Below, piece by piece: positions 49,694-63,279 of a DNA stretch of 64,000 nt (position 1 is its first letter; each line of letters starts with the position of its first letter). Origin of the DNA: Monocercomonoides exilis (lineage: Eukaryota; Preaxostyla; Oxymonadida; Polymastigidae). Where the stretch lies: the NCBI GenBank assembly GCA_001643675.2, contig LSRY02000017.1:124001-188000 (forward strand), read 5' to 3'. The notes beneath the pieces were generated by a model. That model saw only the letters and a program-made list of their open reading frames with translations. It had not been told where the DNA came from and did not search any database. A program made the translations under genes and the position numbers.

Positions 49694-50766
49694 TTAATCG
49701 TCGCTCCAATTTGATGCATTAGCACCATCAGAAATCTCATCACTTGAAGAATTGTCATCTTCTGGAACAGAAATATCATCTATATCATCTATATCAGGAA
49801 CATCATTTTCGATTTCTTCTCTTCTTCAATAATATCTCTCCCATTTTATCTTCCATGGACTATATATCTCACAATATCCATAAAAGAAACTTTCACCGGT
49901 TTTTTCACCATCCAAAAAGAAAGGTAGTCTCCAATATATTTCTCTCTTATGCCATGTCTTGGAAAAAAAGATCTCAGATGTGACCACATTCCTTCCACTG
50001 TATTTGTGCATGCCTGTGTAATTGGATCCACAAAATTTTTTGAATGATTCATTGTTTGATGGATGTAGCTATGATCCTTCAAGCTGCTGTACGCACGCCA
50101 TTCATCGCTCATTATTGTGGTTCCTGGATGGATATGAGATTTTATTAGTGGAACAAGTGTTTCGGAACTTCTGTTAGGAACAATAAAAACAAATCTTCTT
50201 TTTGTAATTTTCTTATCTTCATTTCTTTCAATTCCCCCAAATATCCATATCTGCATTTTTCTTCTGCCTCTCTTATACTTTCTTCTTCTCCAAATACATT
50301 CGTCGATTTCAACTGTTTTTCCTACACCACCAATCATGATAGGGTTTCGATTAATGATATTCATGCACTCAACACGTAAAACACTACTCCAATATCCCAC
50401 AATTTTTGGATCAACTTCTATAATAGAGCTTATTTGAGTTTGCATTAGCCCTTGCCATAGTAATAAAACAATTAATAAGAATTTGCCTAGGCCAATTTTG
50501 TTGCTTTCTAATCTTGTATTTTTGAAAATTGTCAGTTTTTTGTTTCATTTGAAGCACATCCAAAATCTGTAAGTTCATTTTTCATTCAATAAAGCCAAAC
50601 TCTTATGGTGAATAGAACACTCAGGATGTTTGTCTTGTAAAACAAATCGATAAAACCACTCCCAAGCCTTTTCTTCATCAGTGAATGTTTTCAAAAGTTC
50701 AAAATTATGTTCCTTTTCATCTTCGGGATACGCCATTTTCACTGAAAAATTTTTGATCAAACCCAT
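49694..50766 (-). pseudogene. Merlin / IS1595-like DDE transposase, broken
   Basis: Merlin elements are cut-and-paste DNA transposons related to bacterial IS1595 (ISXO2-like domain). The frame from 50766 to 49846 has DEEKAWEWFYRF and a zinc-ribbon-like start, then LLWQGLMQTQISSIIEVDPK and the catalytic domain. The triad is D in VEIDECIW (codon 50304-50302), D in IMSDEWRAY (50106-50104) and E in NTVEGMWSHL (49995-49993). Two in-frame TGA codons (50577-50575, 50547-50545) break the N-terminal part. An acidic tail (PDIDDIDDISVPEDDNSSSD) continues in another frame to TAA at 49696-49694, which points to a frameshift. No terminal repeats were found with confidence. Confidence 0.85.
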
Positions 50767-50980
50767 ATAACGCTTGTTTCACCCAAAATTATATTTTTTC
50801 ATAAAAAATATGCTTGTCATATTCTAGCATTTTTAATAACATAAAGATTGTTAGAATACACAAATAAATATGTTGCAATAGAAAAATTAAAGTTTTGAGA
50901 ACTTCGATATAATACCATTATGCCAAATACCCTTATCAGTTGTTTAAATTTTATGTTTTCGATTTTCAAAACTAATATGT

Positions 50981-51958
50981 GAGTATTTTTATTGGTACCA
51001 GTTTTTTTATTGGCACCAAAAATTATTTTCATTATCTTCATTTCATTAAAGCTCATAAATCTGTTTCATAACATAAGTACAAAAAACAAATAAAAATTAA
51101 GCTATACGTCAAATATTTTTTCTAAAAAACTTTCTCAGAAAAACGATCTAATAATTTTTAACTTTTATATTTCGATCAATATTTTGCTCGTATTTTCTTG
51201 ACTGATTGCTGTTGCGAGTTTTTATCACGGAATTCACAAAAACAATTGTATTTTCCGTATTTATTACTTATTCGTTATATTTTGAACCATTTATTTAAGT
51301 GTATTTTTGCATTTCACCATTTTTGTTAAAACATGCAAAATCAAATGAATGTGTTTGTTTTATCGATTTTCATGAAGTTTGTGATATTTAATATGTTTAT
51401 TTAACAACATATTCTTGATATTGAATAATTGCCAATTTGTCAATATTTTGATAAATGCAATTCTTTGAAAAGCGTGATCCATTGATTTCTTTCAAATTTT
51501 GAATTAAAGTTCGTTTTCAAAAAATGTATAATATACAAAAATAATTTTTTTATCAATATCTTTTGATATTTTTTGACAAGACAAACACATTCATTTGATT
51601 TTGCATGTTTTAACAAAAATGGTGAAATGCAAAAATACACTTAAATAAATGGTTCAAAATATAACGAATAAGTAATAAATACGGAAAATACAATTGTTTT
51701 TGTGAATTCCGTGATAAAAACTCGCAACAGCAATCAGTCAAGAAAATACGAGCAAAATATTGATCGAAATATAAAAGTTAAAAATTATTAGATCGTTTTT
51801 CTGAGAAAGTTTTTTAGAAAAAATATTTGACGTATAGCTTAATTTTTATTTGTTTTTTGTACTTATGTTATGAAACAGATTTATGAGCTTTAATGAAATG
51901 AAGATAATGAAAATAATTTTTGGTGCCAATAAAAAAACTGGTACCAATAAAAATACTC
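50981..51958. repeat. Long palindrome, 378-bp arms and 222-bp loop
   Basis: Arm 50981-51358 and arm 51581-51958 are reverse complements. Paired positions sum to 102,939 at both ends, so there is no net indel across 378 bp, and I saw no mismatch in the stretches compared. The outer ends carry a doubled motif, ATTGGTACCA then ATTGGCACCA. The loop 51359-51580 shows no gene. It begins 214 bp upstream of the Merlin transposase start. Confidence 0.92.
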
Positions 51959-54137
51959 GCCTAAACACATTAACAAAGAAAAAATCTTTATTTCCAACAT
52001 TTCCTTTTAGAAAATATCTCTCTCATTTCTCTTAGGGATTTGATCATATATTTTTGATAATAACTGCTTTCACAACACTGAAATTTTTTAGTTTTTTATC
52101 TAAAAATTTTCCTGTTTGAGGATTTTTTCATCCAAAAACAGGTTTTTCATGGTCAATAGTTCAACTTTCAAACTTTTTTTTTTCTCAGGTCTCAATGTGC
52201 CTTTTTCCTTTTTATTTTTCAAATTGGTGATTATTTATGTTATCATAACTTTCTTTGTGATGTTGATTGTAATTATAAAATTTTGTGTATTTGTAAATTA
52301 AAATTTTCGTCAAAAAGATTAATTCATTTGGGTGATAATTTTTCAAAACAAACATATTCTTTGATTTTTTTAAATTGGAAAATTGTCCTTTAATGTTTGG
52401 AAATGAACACTGAAAAGTGAACAGGCATATTTAAGAGATCATCGTCTTTATTTCAGCTCTAACATTTATTTTTTGAACAGTCGTGATAAATTCAGCATTT
52501 GAATTCAAAAACTTTTCTTTATTACAAACAACCTTTGAAAAATCAATACCCCGAAAAAAGTAATGATTTCGAAAACAATCACCCATTTCTTTGTATCAAA
52601 AGATATAGTTATATGTGAAAGAAAAATAGTGATGTTTTTGTTTGAGTTATCGCTTTTCTGTGTTGATTAACGAAAGTTTTTGAAATAAATAATTGAACCG
52701 AGATATTTATTCGAAAAAATATGATTCGAAAAATAATAACCTAAATGAAACATTTTTTCGTGGAATCAACAACAAAAAATGTTTTATTCGTTTTGAAAAT
52801 GGTATGGATATTTTATTGTTGATTCTATGAAAAAGAATTGAATGTGTGATTATGAATATGAAACTATGTGATTTCATGAATTTGAAAATGAATAGAAATA
52901 TGTGAAAAATTCGTATGTGCACTGGTCATAGAAATAATTACAGATGCAAACAATATTCAATGGAATAATATTAGGTTTTGATTGAAACTTTTATCTCACA
53001 ATATGGTTTGTTTTAAATTGACAAACAAAATTATTATTTTTCTTTTATAACTATAATCTGAATGAGACATTTTTTTCAAACATTGAGCATGAAAACACTG
53101 TTTGGATAGATCGAATTTTCCTGGTCCATAATTTGAATTTTGCTTTTTTGATAATTGCATAAGTTTTTCAAATAAAAAGAAAATTCAGCAATTTAATCGA
53201 CAGATGTCAACCACTAGTTGATCAGGGATTCAGCGCACCAATAAAAACTTTTACGGTGAAAATAAAGCGTTTTAGTTACAAACAATGAAAAATAATTATC
53301 GTTTTAATCAAAATAAACCAGGGTTCTTGTATTGTTAAATTTTCAAAATAATATTCCACCAGGAACAGCAAACTGTCGAAGATAAAAAGATTCGTGTTTT
53401 ATATGTCATCACCATAGCTGCGACACATGTTCATTTTATTGCCACTATTATTTTATTCTTTCACGAATTATATAAACAAATGATGGAAACGATACACTTA
53501 TCACTATGCGAAAAAACATATGATTTCTATTATAAACATCTATAATGAAATTCTTTATTTTAATTAAAACCAAAAATTTTTAAATATAAATAACAATTTT
53601 TAATTAAAGAAATTATTTAAGAAATGTGAAATTTTCTGTCCATTGAATTTTAAAAAATATAATTTGATAATTTGAATAATGAATGCAATGAATTTCTTCC
53701 CCCCAAAAGATATGATTTTGTCTTGCATTCATTTGTAGCAATGTTTTTAGAAACAACAAACATTCATTCTTTTTATGAATGCAAATTTTCTTGCTAAAGT
53801 CGATAAACTTTTTTAATAAAATGAACACCATTGAAGTTATTATTTCTCAAATTATCGCTCAACATTGTCATAACACAGAGACAAATTTGAAAAAGAAAAA
53901 ATAAAAATCAAGTTTTTTTTATCACCAATCTGTTTTAAAAAAAAAAATAAGAAAATAAGTGTGAAAGTTGTCGATCACAAGAAATTAAATCAGAAATTAT
54001 TCGTTGTTAATTGCAGGATAAATATTAAAAATTTTGAATAAGTTATTATTCATTCATTCATTTTTTTATTTATTTCAAGTCAAAAAAATAAGGGGTGCAG
54101 GCAATTTTGATTTTCAGTTTTTCTCCTATCTACATCT
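51959..54137. other. Gene-free AT-rich stretch
   Basis: About 2.2 kb with only short Phe/Ile/Lys-rich frames. A small stem-loop may exist at 52754-52836. The last part should hold the promoter of the surface-protein gene. I see no recognisable gene, RNA or long repeat. Confidence 0.5.
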
Positions 54138-57100
54138 ATGGTGAGGTGCTCCACCAACATGAAAGCAGCACACAATTTTGTTGCATTATTATTGCTTGCC
54201 ATAAGCTGCGGAAATAGCCAAGAAATTGCAGAAAAACAAATTCAACAAGAAAGGGATGAGGAGATGCAGAAAGGCAAGATCAACATTTCAGATGAAAAAG
54301 GAACGGATAGCAATATTTTTTCGATTCGGAATGAAGTGATTGGGAATGCATCAGGAAATCACATCTGTGGTGCTCACACAAGCTTCGCCCTCATCAACAC
54401 CTCCTTGTGTGTGACCCATCTCAACCTCATCCCTCTCAGTGGCTGTCCACTCCTCACTGCCCAGCACCACTCCGCTGCCTCCATCTGCTCCTCCACTTGC
54501 ATCATCCACCCACCTTCCCTCAACAACCGCCACCAACTCCACCTCTTCCTCTCTGCCCATGCCTCCCTCGCCCTCACGAACTTCTCCCTCATCATCCCTC
54601 AACCAGCTGTCATCTCCTTTCCCCTCTTCTCCACCCAAATAATCCCCTTTATTCTGCCCACTCTCCAATCCCTGCCTCCTTCTCCATCTCTCACTCCTCA
54701 TTCTTCTCTTTCGTCTCCCTCATCCAACCTTTCCTTTTTTCTCCTTCTTCTCTCTCTTCCTCGTCCTCTTCTCCATCCCCTTCCCTTTCCCCTTCTCCTT
54801 CCTCATCCTCATCCTCATCCTCATTCTCATCATCTTCTATTTCTTCCCCTTTCCCTTCCTCTTCCCCTTCCATTTCCTCTTCCCCTTCCCCTCTCCATAT
54901 CCATCGCCAATCCCATTCCCACCTCCAAATCCACCTCCATCTCCATCTCTCAAACACCCTCTTCGCAAACATCTCCTCTCCTCAATCTCATCTATCACTT
55001 TCATCCCTTCCCTCCCACTCACTCAACCCATTCGCCTCAACCTCTTCTTCCTCTTCTCTCTCTTCCACCAATATCAACGCATATGCAATCCCCTCCTTCT
55101 CCATTCGCTCAACCCTCTCTATCCACTCAACTCTCTTCCACCACACCCACAGCCCCATCGATGGTGCCATCCTCCCCAACCTCAACAGTCCATCCACTTC
55201 TCTTTCTGCCTTCAACACCTCTTTTCTTCACCAAACTCGATCTTCATCGAATGGCCCTATCGTACATGTTGGAAATGAAACTGATCGAAAAACTCCTGGA
55301 AGATTGGCTTCATTCGATTTAAACAGCTATCGCTTCGAATGGTGTGAATGGAATGATTCAAATAGCGGGTCAAATCGTGGTGGTGCACTTTATGTTTATT
55401 GCACAAATGCAAATCTCACAATCACGTCATGTTCGTTTTTCAATTGTTTAACCAGTGATCATGGTGGAGCATTGCATTGCGAAAATTTATTGAAAATCAA
55501 CATCACAAAATCCAATTTCACACGTTGTTCTGCATATCATGGGGGAGCAGTTCACGCAAGGTATCCGCAATCTTATTCTGTTTATTCATTCTCAGAAAAT
55601 AAAGTGGAAAGTTGTTCAATAACAAATTGGTGTGGAACTGATTGGTATTTTTACATAGGTGCTTTTCCTTCAAACGGTCAATTCCAGTTTTCCAAATGGA
55701 AGTGCATTGCAAATTTTGGTGGCATTTCTTCTGGTTCTTTAACATTTCGTTGGCCTCCGAATAACAAACCAAACAAATTTTTAATCATTGAGTGTCTGTT
55801 CATCGACAACAAGCTGACTGCTACTTCTTATGGCGGAGCTGGAATATACTTTGATGGAACTTCCTCTTGGATGAATGGAAAAAAATTCATCACTTTTTGT
55901 TTCTTCGATGGTAACACCGCTTCAAATGGCAGGGGAAACGATGTGTTTTTCAATGGCAGCATCACCCAGTCTCCATTCCAGCAATGCGGCTCAACAACCG
56001 CAACAAAAAGAGTGTGGAATGCAGGAACTGCAGATAATGCGATGTACAACAGTTGGCTTCCAATCATTGACCAGAACAAAATCGTTGCAAATGGTGGAAG
56101 TGATGTTGATGCCTGTGGCAAAACACAGCAAAGCCCATGTGCCACGGTTGAGTATGCTCTTGGATGTGTTGCTCCCTTCAGTGATGCCTCCCTCACTCTC
56201 CTCAGCTCCATTTTCACTCCCGCTCAAACACTTTCCTTCCGTGCCCCAACTACAAAAATCACAGGAAATGGCACAACTTCCACCACTATCTCCTCCAGTG
56301 GCATTCCCCAACCACAAAACTCACATTCACAGTCATCACAATCAGCATCATCATTTTCATCATTTTCATCATTTTCATCAATATCAACATTTTCTTCACC
56401 AGATCCATCTGCCTCGTTTGCCCTCTTCCAACAGACTCAGGGCTCCCTCACAGTCTCTGCCCTCGCCATCGCCCACAACTCCACAAGCACCATCACCCCC
56501 ATCCTCTTCCACCTCTCCGATAACTCCCCTTCCCTCAACCTCAACACAACCACCATCACCGGAACAACCTCCAATTCAATCACCACACCCCTCTTCTTCC
56601 TCACTGCTGGCTCCCTCGCCCTCAACCACACAGCAATCACCAGTCTCACCCTCAACAGCCAAAGCATCTTCCATCTCACCTCCCTCACAGCTCCCCTCAC
56701 CCTCAACTCCTCCAGCATCACCCACATCACCTCCACTGCCACCCCCGCCAGCTGTGTCCTCTCCTCTACCACCTCCCCTGCCCTCTCCCTCTCCCTCACC
56801 AACTGCACCATGACCAACATCAACTCAGCTCCACAAAACCAACAGACTGTCACCAATGGCGGGTGCATCTCATTCGCCTCATCTGCCCCTGCCAACTCGT
56901 TTTCGGTGAGTGACACCACCTTCTCCGACTGTTGTGTGAGTGAGGATGCGAGTTCCGGAGGAAGAGGTGGAGGGATATATCTGGATTGCAGCCTGAATGA
57001 AGAAGGATTTCAGTTTTCATCAATATCGTTTTCTGGGTGTAGGGCAACAGTCGGGAAGAACATGTTTGTGAAGCAACAATTTGATGAATTGTGTGAAGGC

Positions 57101-60100
57101 AGAGCGTTTTGCATTTGATTGCACAGAATATAAGGATGATGGAAATGCATTTGTTGGAGAAGATGCGATTTATGGGGAAATTGATCTCCGAGTGTTTCTT
57201 GTTTCTTTGAAGTGGATGGTTATGTCTGTGTCGAAGGCTGGACATGACACATTGGGATGTGGGAGTGAAATATTCCCATGTGAATCATTGAAAAGTGGAA
57301 TTGATCACATTGACAGAAGCGAAACAGAAGGAGAAAGGAAAGTGAATGTGAGAGATGATGGAACAATGGAAGATGCTTGTTTGTTTTCAAAAGCCATTGT
57401 GATTGATGGGTGTGTGAATGAGGAAGATGATATAAAGCACAGACTTGTTCATTTTGATGAGACAATAAATGGGGATTCTGCATCTTCTTCATCTGTAATT
57501 TCATCAACAGTTTCACTCAGCTTGTTATCTTTGAAGCTGCAGATTCCAAGTCAATTTGCATCAAATATGAATTCGTTGATCTCATCGAATGGGGTTCTTC
57601 AACTCAAAAACTGTTCCTTTGAAAACCAATCATCAGATATCTTTCAATACTCGTTGATAACCACAACAAGTGGAAGTTGCACATTGAAGGGATGCAGTTT
57701 GGCAGATTGTTCATTTGTCAAATGCCCATTGGAGATGAATTCTTCTGTTGTTATTGAAGAATGCAACTTTACAAATATTGTGAACACTGGAAGCAGTGAA
57801 GGAGGCTCAACAAAAGTGATATTGAAAGGGAATGAAATACTGGAGATCAAATCGACAAATGCATCTTCTTGTTCGCTTTTAACAACAAATGGAAAAGGAG
57901 GTTTCTTGTATCTGGATTGTCAAAATTGCTTGAATGAAGCACCATTTCTTTTGGAAGGCGTTTCGTTTGCAAACAACAAAGCAGCCATTGGAAAGAACAT
58001 GTTTATGCTGGCAAAGGATTTTAACAGTTCAGTCACAAATGATACATTCAAGTTTGATTATTTATCAATGAAAGATGATAAAACTCTGTTTGTTGGGAGT
58101 GATAACAATAATTCAAACAAAGATTTGTTCATGTTCCTCGTTCCATTCAGCTCAACTGAAATATTTATTTCATCGACTGGATTTGATGTTGCACGTTGCG
58201 GAAGTGAAGAAGAGCCATGCAAAACGATGTGGAAAGAGATGGAAAACATGAGAGATGGAGATGCTATGAAAACAATTCTGATTGAAGGATCAACTATTAT
58301 TCAAAACTCATTCAATGTGTCCAATTATTTGATCAAAAAAAGTGTAAAGATGGGAGAAGAAGAAACAAAAGCCAAATTGAATTTTGAAAAGGCAGTTGGA
58401 AGTCAACTGGAATATTTCATGGGAAATGATATTCACCTTAAATTGAGGAATATCCAACTGCAACTGACACCTGGATTTGACAACTCAGCAGAATCAATTA
58501 TTTCAAACAGAGGTGGAGATTTGGTGATAACTGGATCCTCATTCCATTCAGAAGCAGGAGTGAACAATGGATTTGATTGTAAGTTTGTGGATGTGATTAG
58601 AGGCAGTGTGGAAGTGAATGATTTGTCGATTGAATCATGCAATGTTGGAAACAGTATATTTACCATTCACGATTCTGGAGTTGTTTGCCATTTGGCGAAT
58701 GTTTGAGTGGATTCGTTGAATGAAAGCAGAGGATGCATTTTGTCAATCAAGAAATCTGAGCCAGGATCAAAATTGAAAAACAAAAATGAGAAAATAAATC
58801 TTCAAATTGAGAAATCATCATTTTCAGGAGTGAAGAGGAGCGACAATGGAGCGAGCATTTTGGAGTCTGCGAGTGAGAATAAGATTTGTTTGGCTGTGAA
58901 TGAGAGCAACATCGCAGAAGACAAAGCAGAATTGAGTGAAAAAGGAGGGGCGATATTCTTCACATTGGGTGCATCTGGATCAATGAAGATGATTGACTCA
59001 ACAATCAGTCAATGCAGCTGCAACAACAACACAGGGAGAGGAGGAGGAGTGTATCTGGCGACAAAGGAAAGAGGAGAATTGAATTTCACATTTGTGAGGA
59101 TGAAATTCAGTGCAAACACAGCAAGTGTGGGGAATGATATTTTCATTGAATGTTTCAACATCACATCGCAGATCAATGAAAGCCAGTTTCGGTTTGATCT
59201 TCGAGAGGGATATTACACTCGCAACAATGCAATATATGGAATTGATGAATACCAGCATGCAATTAACACAGATCTTATTGGATTGATAACAATCCATCAG
59301 AGTGACACAATCATTGTGAGCAGCGTGAATGGATCGAATGAGAGACAATGTGGAACCAACACGCTTCCGTGTTGTTCGATAGATTATGGGTTGATGCATC
59401 TGACTTCAGATTTCATTAGCCAGATGTTTATTGTTGAAGAGAGTGCAATTGGTGAAGAGATGCATATGAAGGAAATGAGTTTGAGTTCAAAGAACAGAGA
59501 AAACTGTGAAATTGAAGTGAAATCAGAGATTGATAGAACGAGAATGGTTTTGATAGCAACAACAGAAGCAGTATCATTGCTGAGAGTGAACTTTGTATTA
59601 AACACAAATTTCACATCCACGCATGAATCACTGATATCACCAGAGGGAGGGATTCTTGAAATTATGAATATCTCATTCACAACAAAACAATTGACGGAAA
59701 GAGAAAATCCTGATTTTGCGAGCATTCCATTCCACATTATTCAAATGGTAAAAGGAGAATTACAACTTGATGGATGCACAATTTCAAATCTCATTCTTCA
59801 AAAGTCTGCACTGTATCTTTCATCATTTTCTCCATCAGTAATTTATTTATTAACGATTTGCAATTCAACAATAAAAACTTCTCTGATAGATATTAATGAA
59901 TGTGGGCAATTGAATATGGAAAAGGTTCAAACAGAAAATATCACAGTTGAAGGAAATGAAGAATCGTTGATATCTTGCTTGTCAATGAAAAAGGCGATTC
60001 AATTAACAAATTGCACAATAGGGAAAATAAGTTCAAAGAACACAAAAGGAAAATTGATGAAATTGGAGGATTGCTTGGATGTAAAAATGGATAGTTGCAT

Positions 60101-62077
60101 TTTTGATGGGAGCGCAAAGGAAAGAAATGAAAAGAATTTGGATGTTGAAGAAGAAGAGACGTGCAGATGGGATGAATCTCTTGTGGATGTTGTGAAGAGT
60201 TCTGTAATGATGAAAGATACAACAATATCAGATTCACCAAAAGGTGGAATATCAATGAGTGGAGGAAATGTGATAATTGAAACAGGGAATTTCACGAACA
60301 ATAATCCATCTATTGAAGGATATTCATCACTGAGAAGAAACATCATTTGTTCAGATTCAGGAACATTGAATGTGATGAGTTTGAAAGGGGGAGATGGATT
60401 GAAGGATAATACTTCACTTTGGATGTTGAATGAAGGATGCAGTTTTGAAGGGATTATTTCAGAAAGAGATTCATCATTTTTCATTCCTGTGCTGGAGAGT
60501 GTGGAAGCAAAAGAAGAGACAGATAAAATAAAATTGACAATAAAAGGGATGCTTTTTATTCCATGCAATCTGCCATTTTCAATTGTGAAGAGAAAAGGAG
60601 AAGAGAAAGAGATTGAACAACATAATTTTGATTCAAATGGATTCTTGTCAGAAAGAGAAGCAGAAGGAAGTGTGGCAAAAGATCTTATCAGCAGTTGTGG
60701 AGATGAAATAGAACTGAGTGTTCATATTTCGTTTGGAAATGCAGAGTCTCCTTCATCAACAAATTTATTCATCCTGAAGAACAGAAGTGAACCTCAATCA
60801 AAAGGAGATGAAAGAATTGCGAAAGGAGAAAATGAAGGAAAATCGAAATGGCCAATTATTGTGATTGTTTTATTGGTTGTGATATTATTGATAGTTCTTG
60901 CCATTTCAATTATATTCGTTGCTCGATGGAAGAAGGCAAAGAATGAGAATAAAGATTTGAGAGAGATAGTGAATGACACAGTGAAAAAGGATCCGAAGGC
61001 ATTTGAGATGGTAACTATGGAGATGTCTCCCGAGGAGCAGTGGAGAAGAGCAGAGAGAGAAGCTGAAAAGAAAAATGAAGAAAAGATAAATAAGAGAGTG
61101 TATGAAAAAAGCTTGGGACACTCGGAATCATCAGAGCATTTGTTGAATGAAAGCGATTCAACTGAATACATATTGGGGAGAGATTCAGACAAGATTCCTG
61201 ATTGGGTGTTGGAGAAGGTTGAGGAAGAGGAGACAAGAAAGAGATCGTCATCTCCCTCTGTTTCATCAACTTCAACAACAGACACTTCAGATACTGACAC
61301 AACATTTGTTCGAGCGGAGAGTCTGTGTCCCACCACCTCATCGATGTCTAACTTGGTGGATGCGACGTACTGTTCATCGCCTCACGAAAAGCTAATTGTG
61401 GATCTGAGGGATTCGTTGTTTGTGTTGCTTCACGGGAGGAACGAGAAGAAAGAAATGGCGATTGGGGTTTGCAAGAAAGAGAGATGACAGCTGCACAGAT
61501 CCTGTTCTGGGTGGCTAATCTGGCGCTGCACTCATTTGACGAGATGGAGAACAAGCTTCAGTCATTGGCCAACCTCAGCCCGCACGTTGTTCTGTTTTCA
61601 GAGCACATGGTGATCTGCATTGTGATACATTCCGATTTTTCTTCTGATGACAGTTCAGACTCATCATCCATCTCTTCATCAACAGTTGTGACATCTGCAA
61701 GCGAAGATGATGATAGAGACTCTCTGCCTTCATCTGCATTTGAGGATGAGGAAGACAACAAGAAGGAATGTATGAGATGGAAGGCACCAGAACTGATGGT
61801 GAACAGGAAGATGGAGGCAACAAAGAAGTCTGTTGTGTTTTCTATTGGAATGATGGCATGGGAGTGTCTGACGCTCCAGATTCCATTTGGAGAGTATGAG
61901 GCTGAGGCAGCTGGGCAAAAGATTGTGAACGGCGAAAGGCCAAATATCAGCTCAATCGGAATAACATATCTGCAACTTGTGAAAAGCAGCCTTGCCACGC
62001 AGGCAAATACTCGTCCAACACTTGTTGAAATCAAGCGAAATTTTATTAGTCAAGCCTCAGCTGGAGCAGCTCAGTAG
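54138..62077 (+). pseudogene. Beta-helix surface protein with pseudokinase tail, broken
   Basis: A signal peptide (FVALLLLAISCGNS) starts at 54138. A large extracellular part built of beta-helix (pectin-lyase-like) modules follows, with many NxS/T sites. Four repeats each pair a motif like GRGGGIYLDC..GKNMF (55,830; 56,965; 57,895; 59,035) with one like CGSEEEPCKT (56,110; 57,256; 58,198; 59,350). A transmembrane helix is at about 60,852-60,921. The cytosolic tail ends in a kinase-like C-lobe with RWKAPEL, VVFSIGMMAWECLTLQIPFG and TRPTL but no visible VAIK, HRD or DFG. Four lesions break it: a frame change in Ser/Pro-rich repeats at about 54,690-54,960, another at about 57,100, an in-frame TGA at 58704-58706 and a frame change near 61,465. 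Homopolymer sequencing errors could explain some. I recall such proteins from oxymonads. Confidence 0.75.
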
Positions 62078-63279
62078 ACAATGTCAGATGCCATTGATTT
62101 GCAGTACTATATTGATAGCAAAGAATGCAATTATGAGACGAACTGCTCGCTCGAAGTTAGCCTTTAAGAAATTTTCCCAAAAAACAACGAATAAATTGCG
62201 AAAAAAAGAACCAACATAAGCACAGAAAGCAAAGCAAATAAATTGAAACGGAAAAAAGAGGGTTGAAGAAGGAGACAAGTTGGATACAAACTGATATTTA
62301 TCCATTTTTCTTTTTATTTTGATTCATCTTTTTGATTTTCAGTGGAGTTAGAAACGGCAAGACAAGTTGCATTTGTTTGTGCGATTCAAACAATACGATT
62401 GAGTTTGAGTTGACAAAGAGATGCATTCGAGTTCAGTCAGTTTTTCATGATGTTCTTTCTCTGGGATTCAGAGAAACGGGTGAGAAATCCTTGAATAAGC
62501 AGTTGGTTGATTTTTGATATTTTTGAATAAATAGAACAACTAATCCATCTTCAAATTATGCTTTTATTTGCGCTTTGGTCAACTTATTACACTCAATGGA
62601 ATAATATGAAATGATTTTTTACAATTGAAAATATGCTTTATTGTAAAATTTTCGAATAAAAAAAATTGGAAAAGGAGAATCAATCGACACCTCTTTTTAT
62701 CACCCACATTATTTTAATATTAAAAAAAATTTTTTTTCCCTTTAATAAGCTCTGAAAGAATGTTTTTTGCGTTCACGATTAATTATTTTCGCATTATTAT
62801 CGCTAGGGTTAAGAAATTATAAAAAATTTTAGGGTTTTCCTCAAAAAATAAAAATATTCTTTTTTGAAATAAAAAGAAAAAAATGAAGTTGATTTTTCTT
62901 TTCAGAATCCCGCTATTATACCAAATAAATCTTCAAATAGTTTTAATGTAGATCATTTGATATGTGATACAAATAATTTTCTATGTCTATTCTTACGTGA
63001 CTGATAAGTCTTCTATTTCCGAATTAATAATAATTATTTGTGAATTTTTAAGTTCCTTCATGAGGTAATTTCTGCGCTTTGGGTTTTTGCATAACCGTAT
63101 TTCGAACACATCAAATCGCTTAATTTAAAAAGTGAATCAAATTTCTGTATTCTTTTTTTAAGCTCTTTTTCAAGAAAAGCAAAAATATGTATATAATCCT
63201 CAATAAAAATTTCGAAAGATAATCTCCATCAATTTTATAAAAAAAATACAGATAACGCAAAAAATTCCGTTCATCGCAT
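62078..63279. other. Gene-free stretch after the surface-protein gene
   Basis: About 1.2 kb, AT-rich, with short frames only. The first part may be the 3' untranslated region of the surface-protein gene. No RNA gene or repeat noted. Confidence 0.5.

Noticed and set aside
57090-57115. Intron joining the two surface-protein frames
   Set aside because: No GT-AG pair of reasonable length restores the frame between the two overlapping segments, so a 1-2 base shift is simpler.
58704-58706. TGA read as tryptophan (alternative code)
   Set aside because: Rab28, the surface-protein kinase neighbour frames and others use TGA as a normal terminal stop, and all three stops end intact genes in the window.
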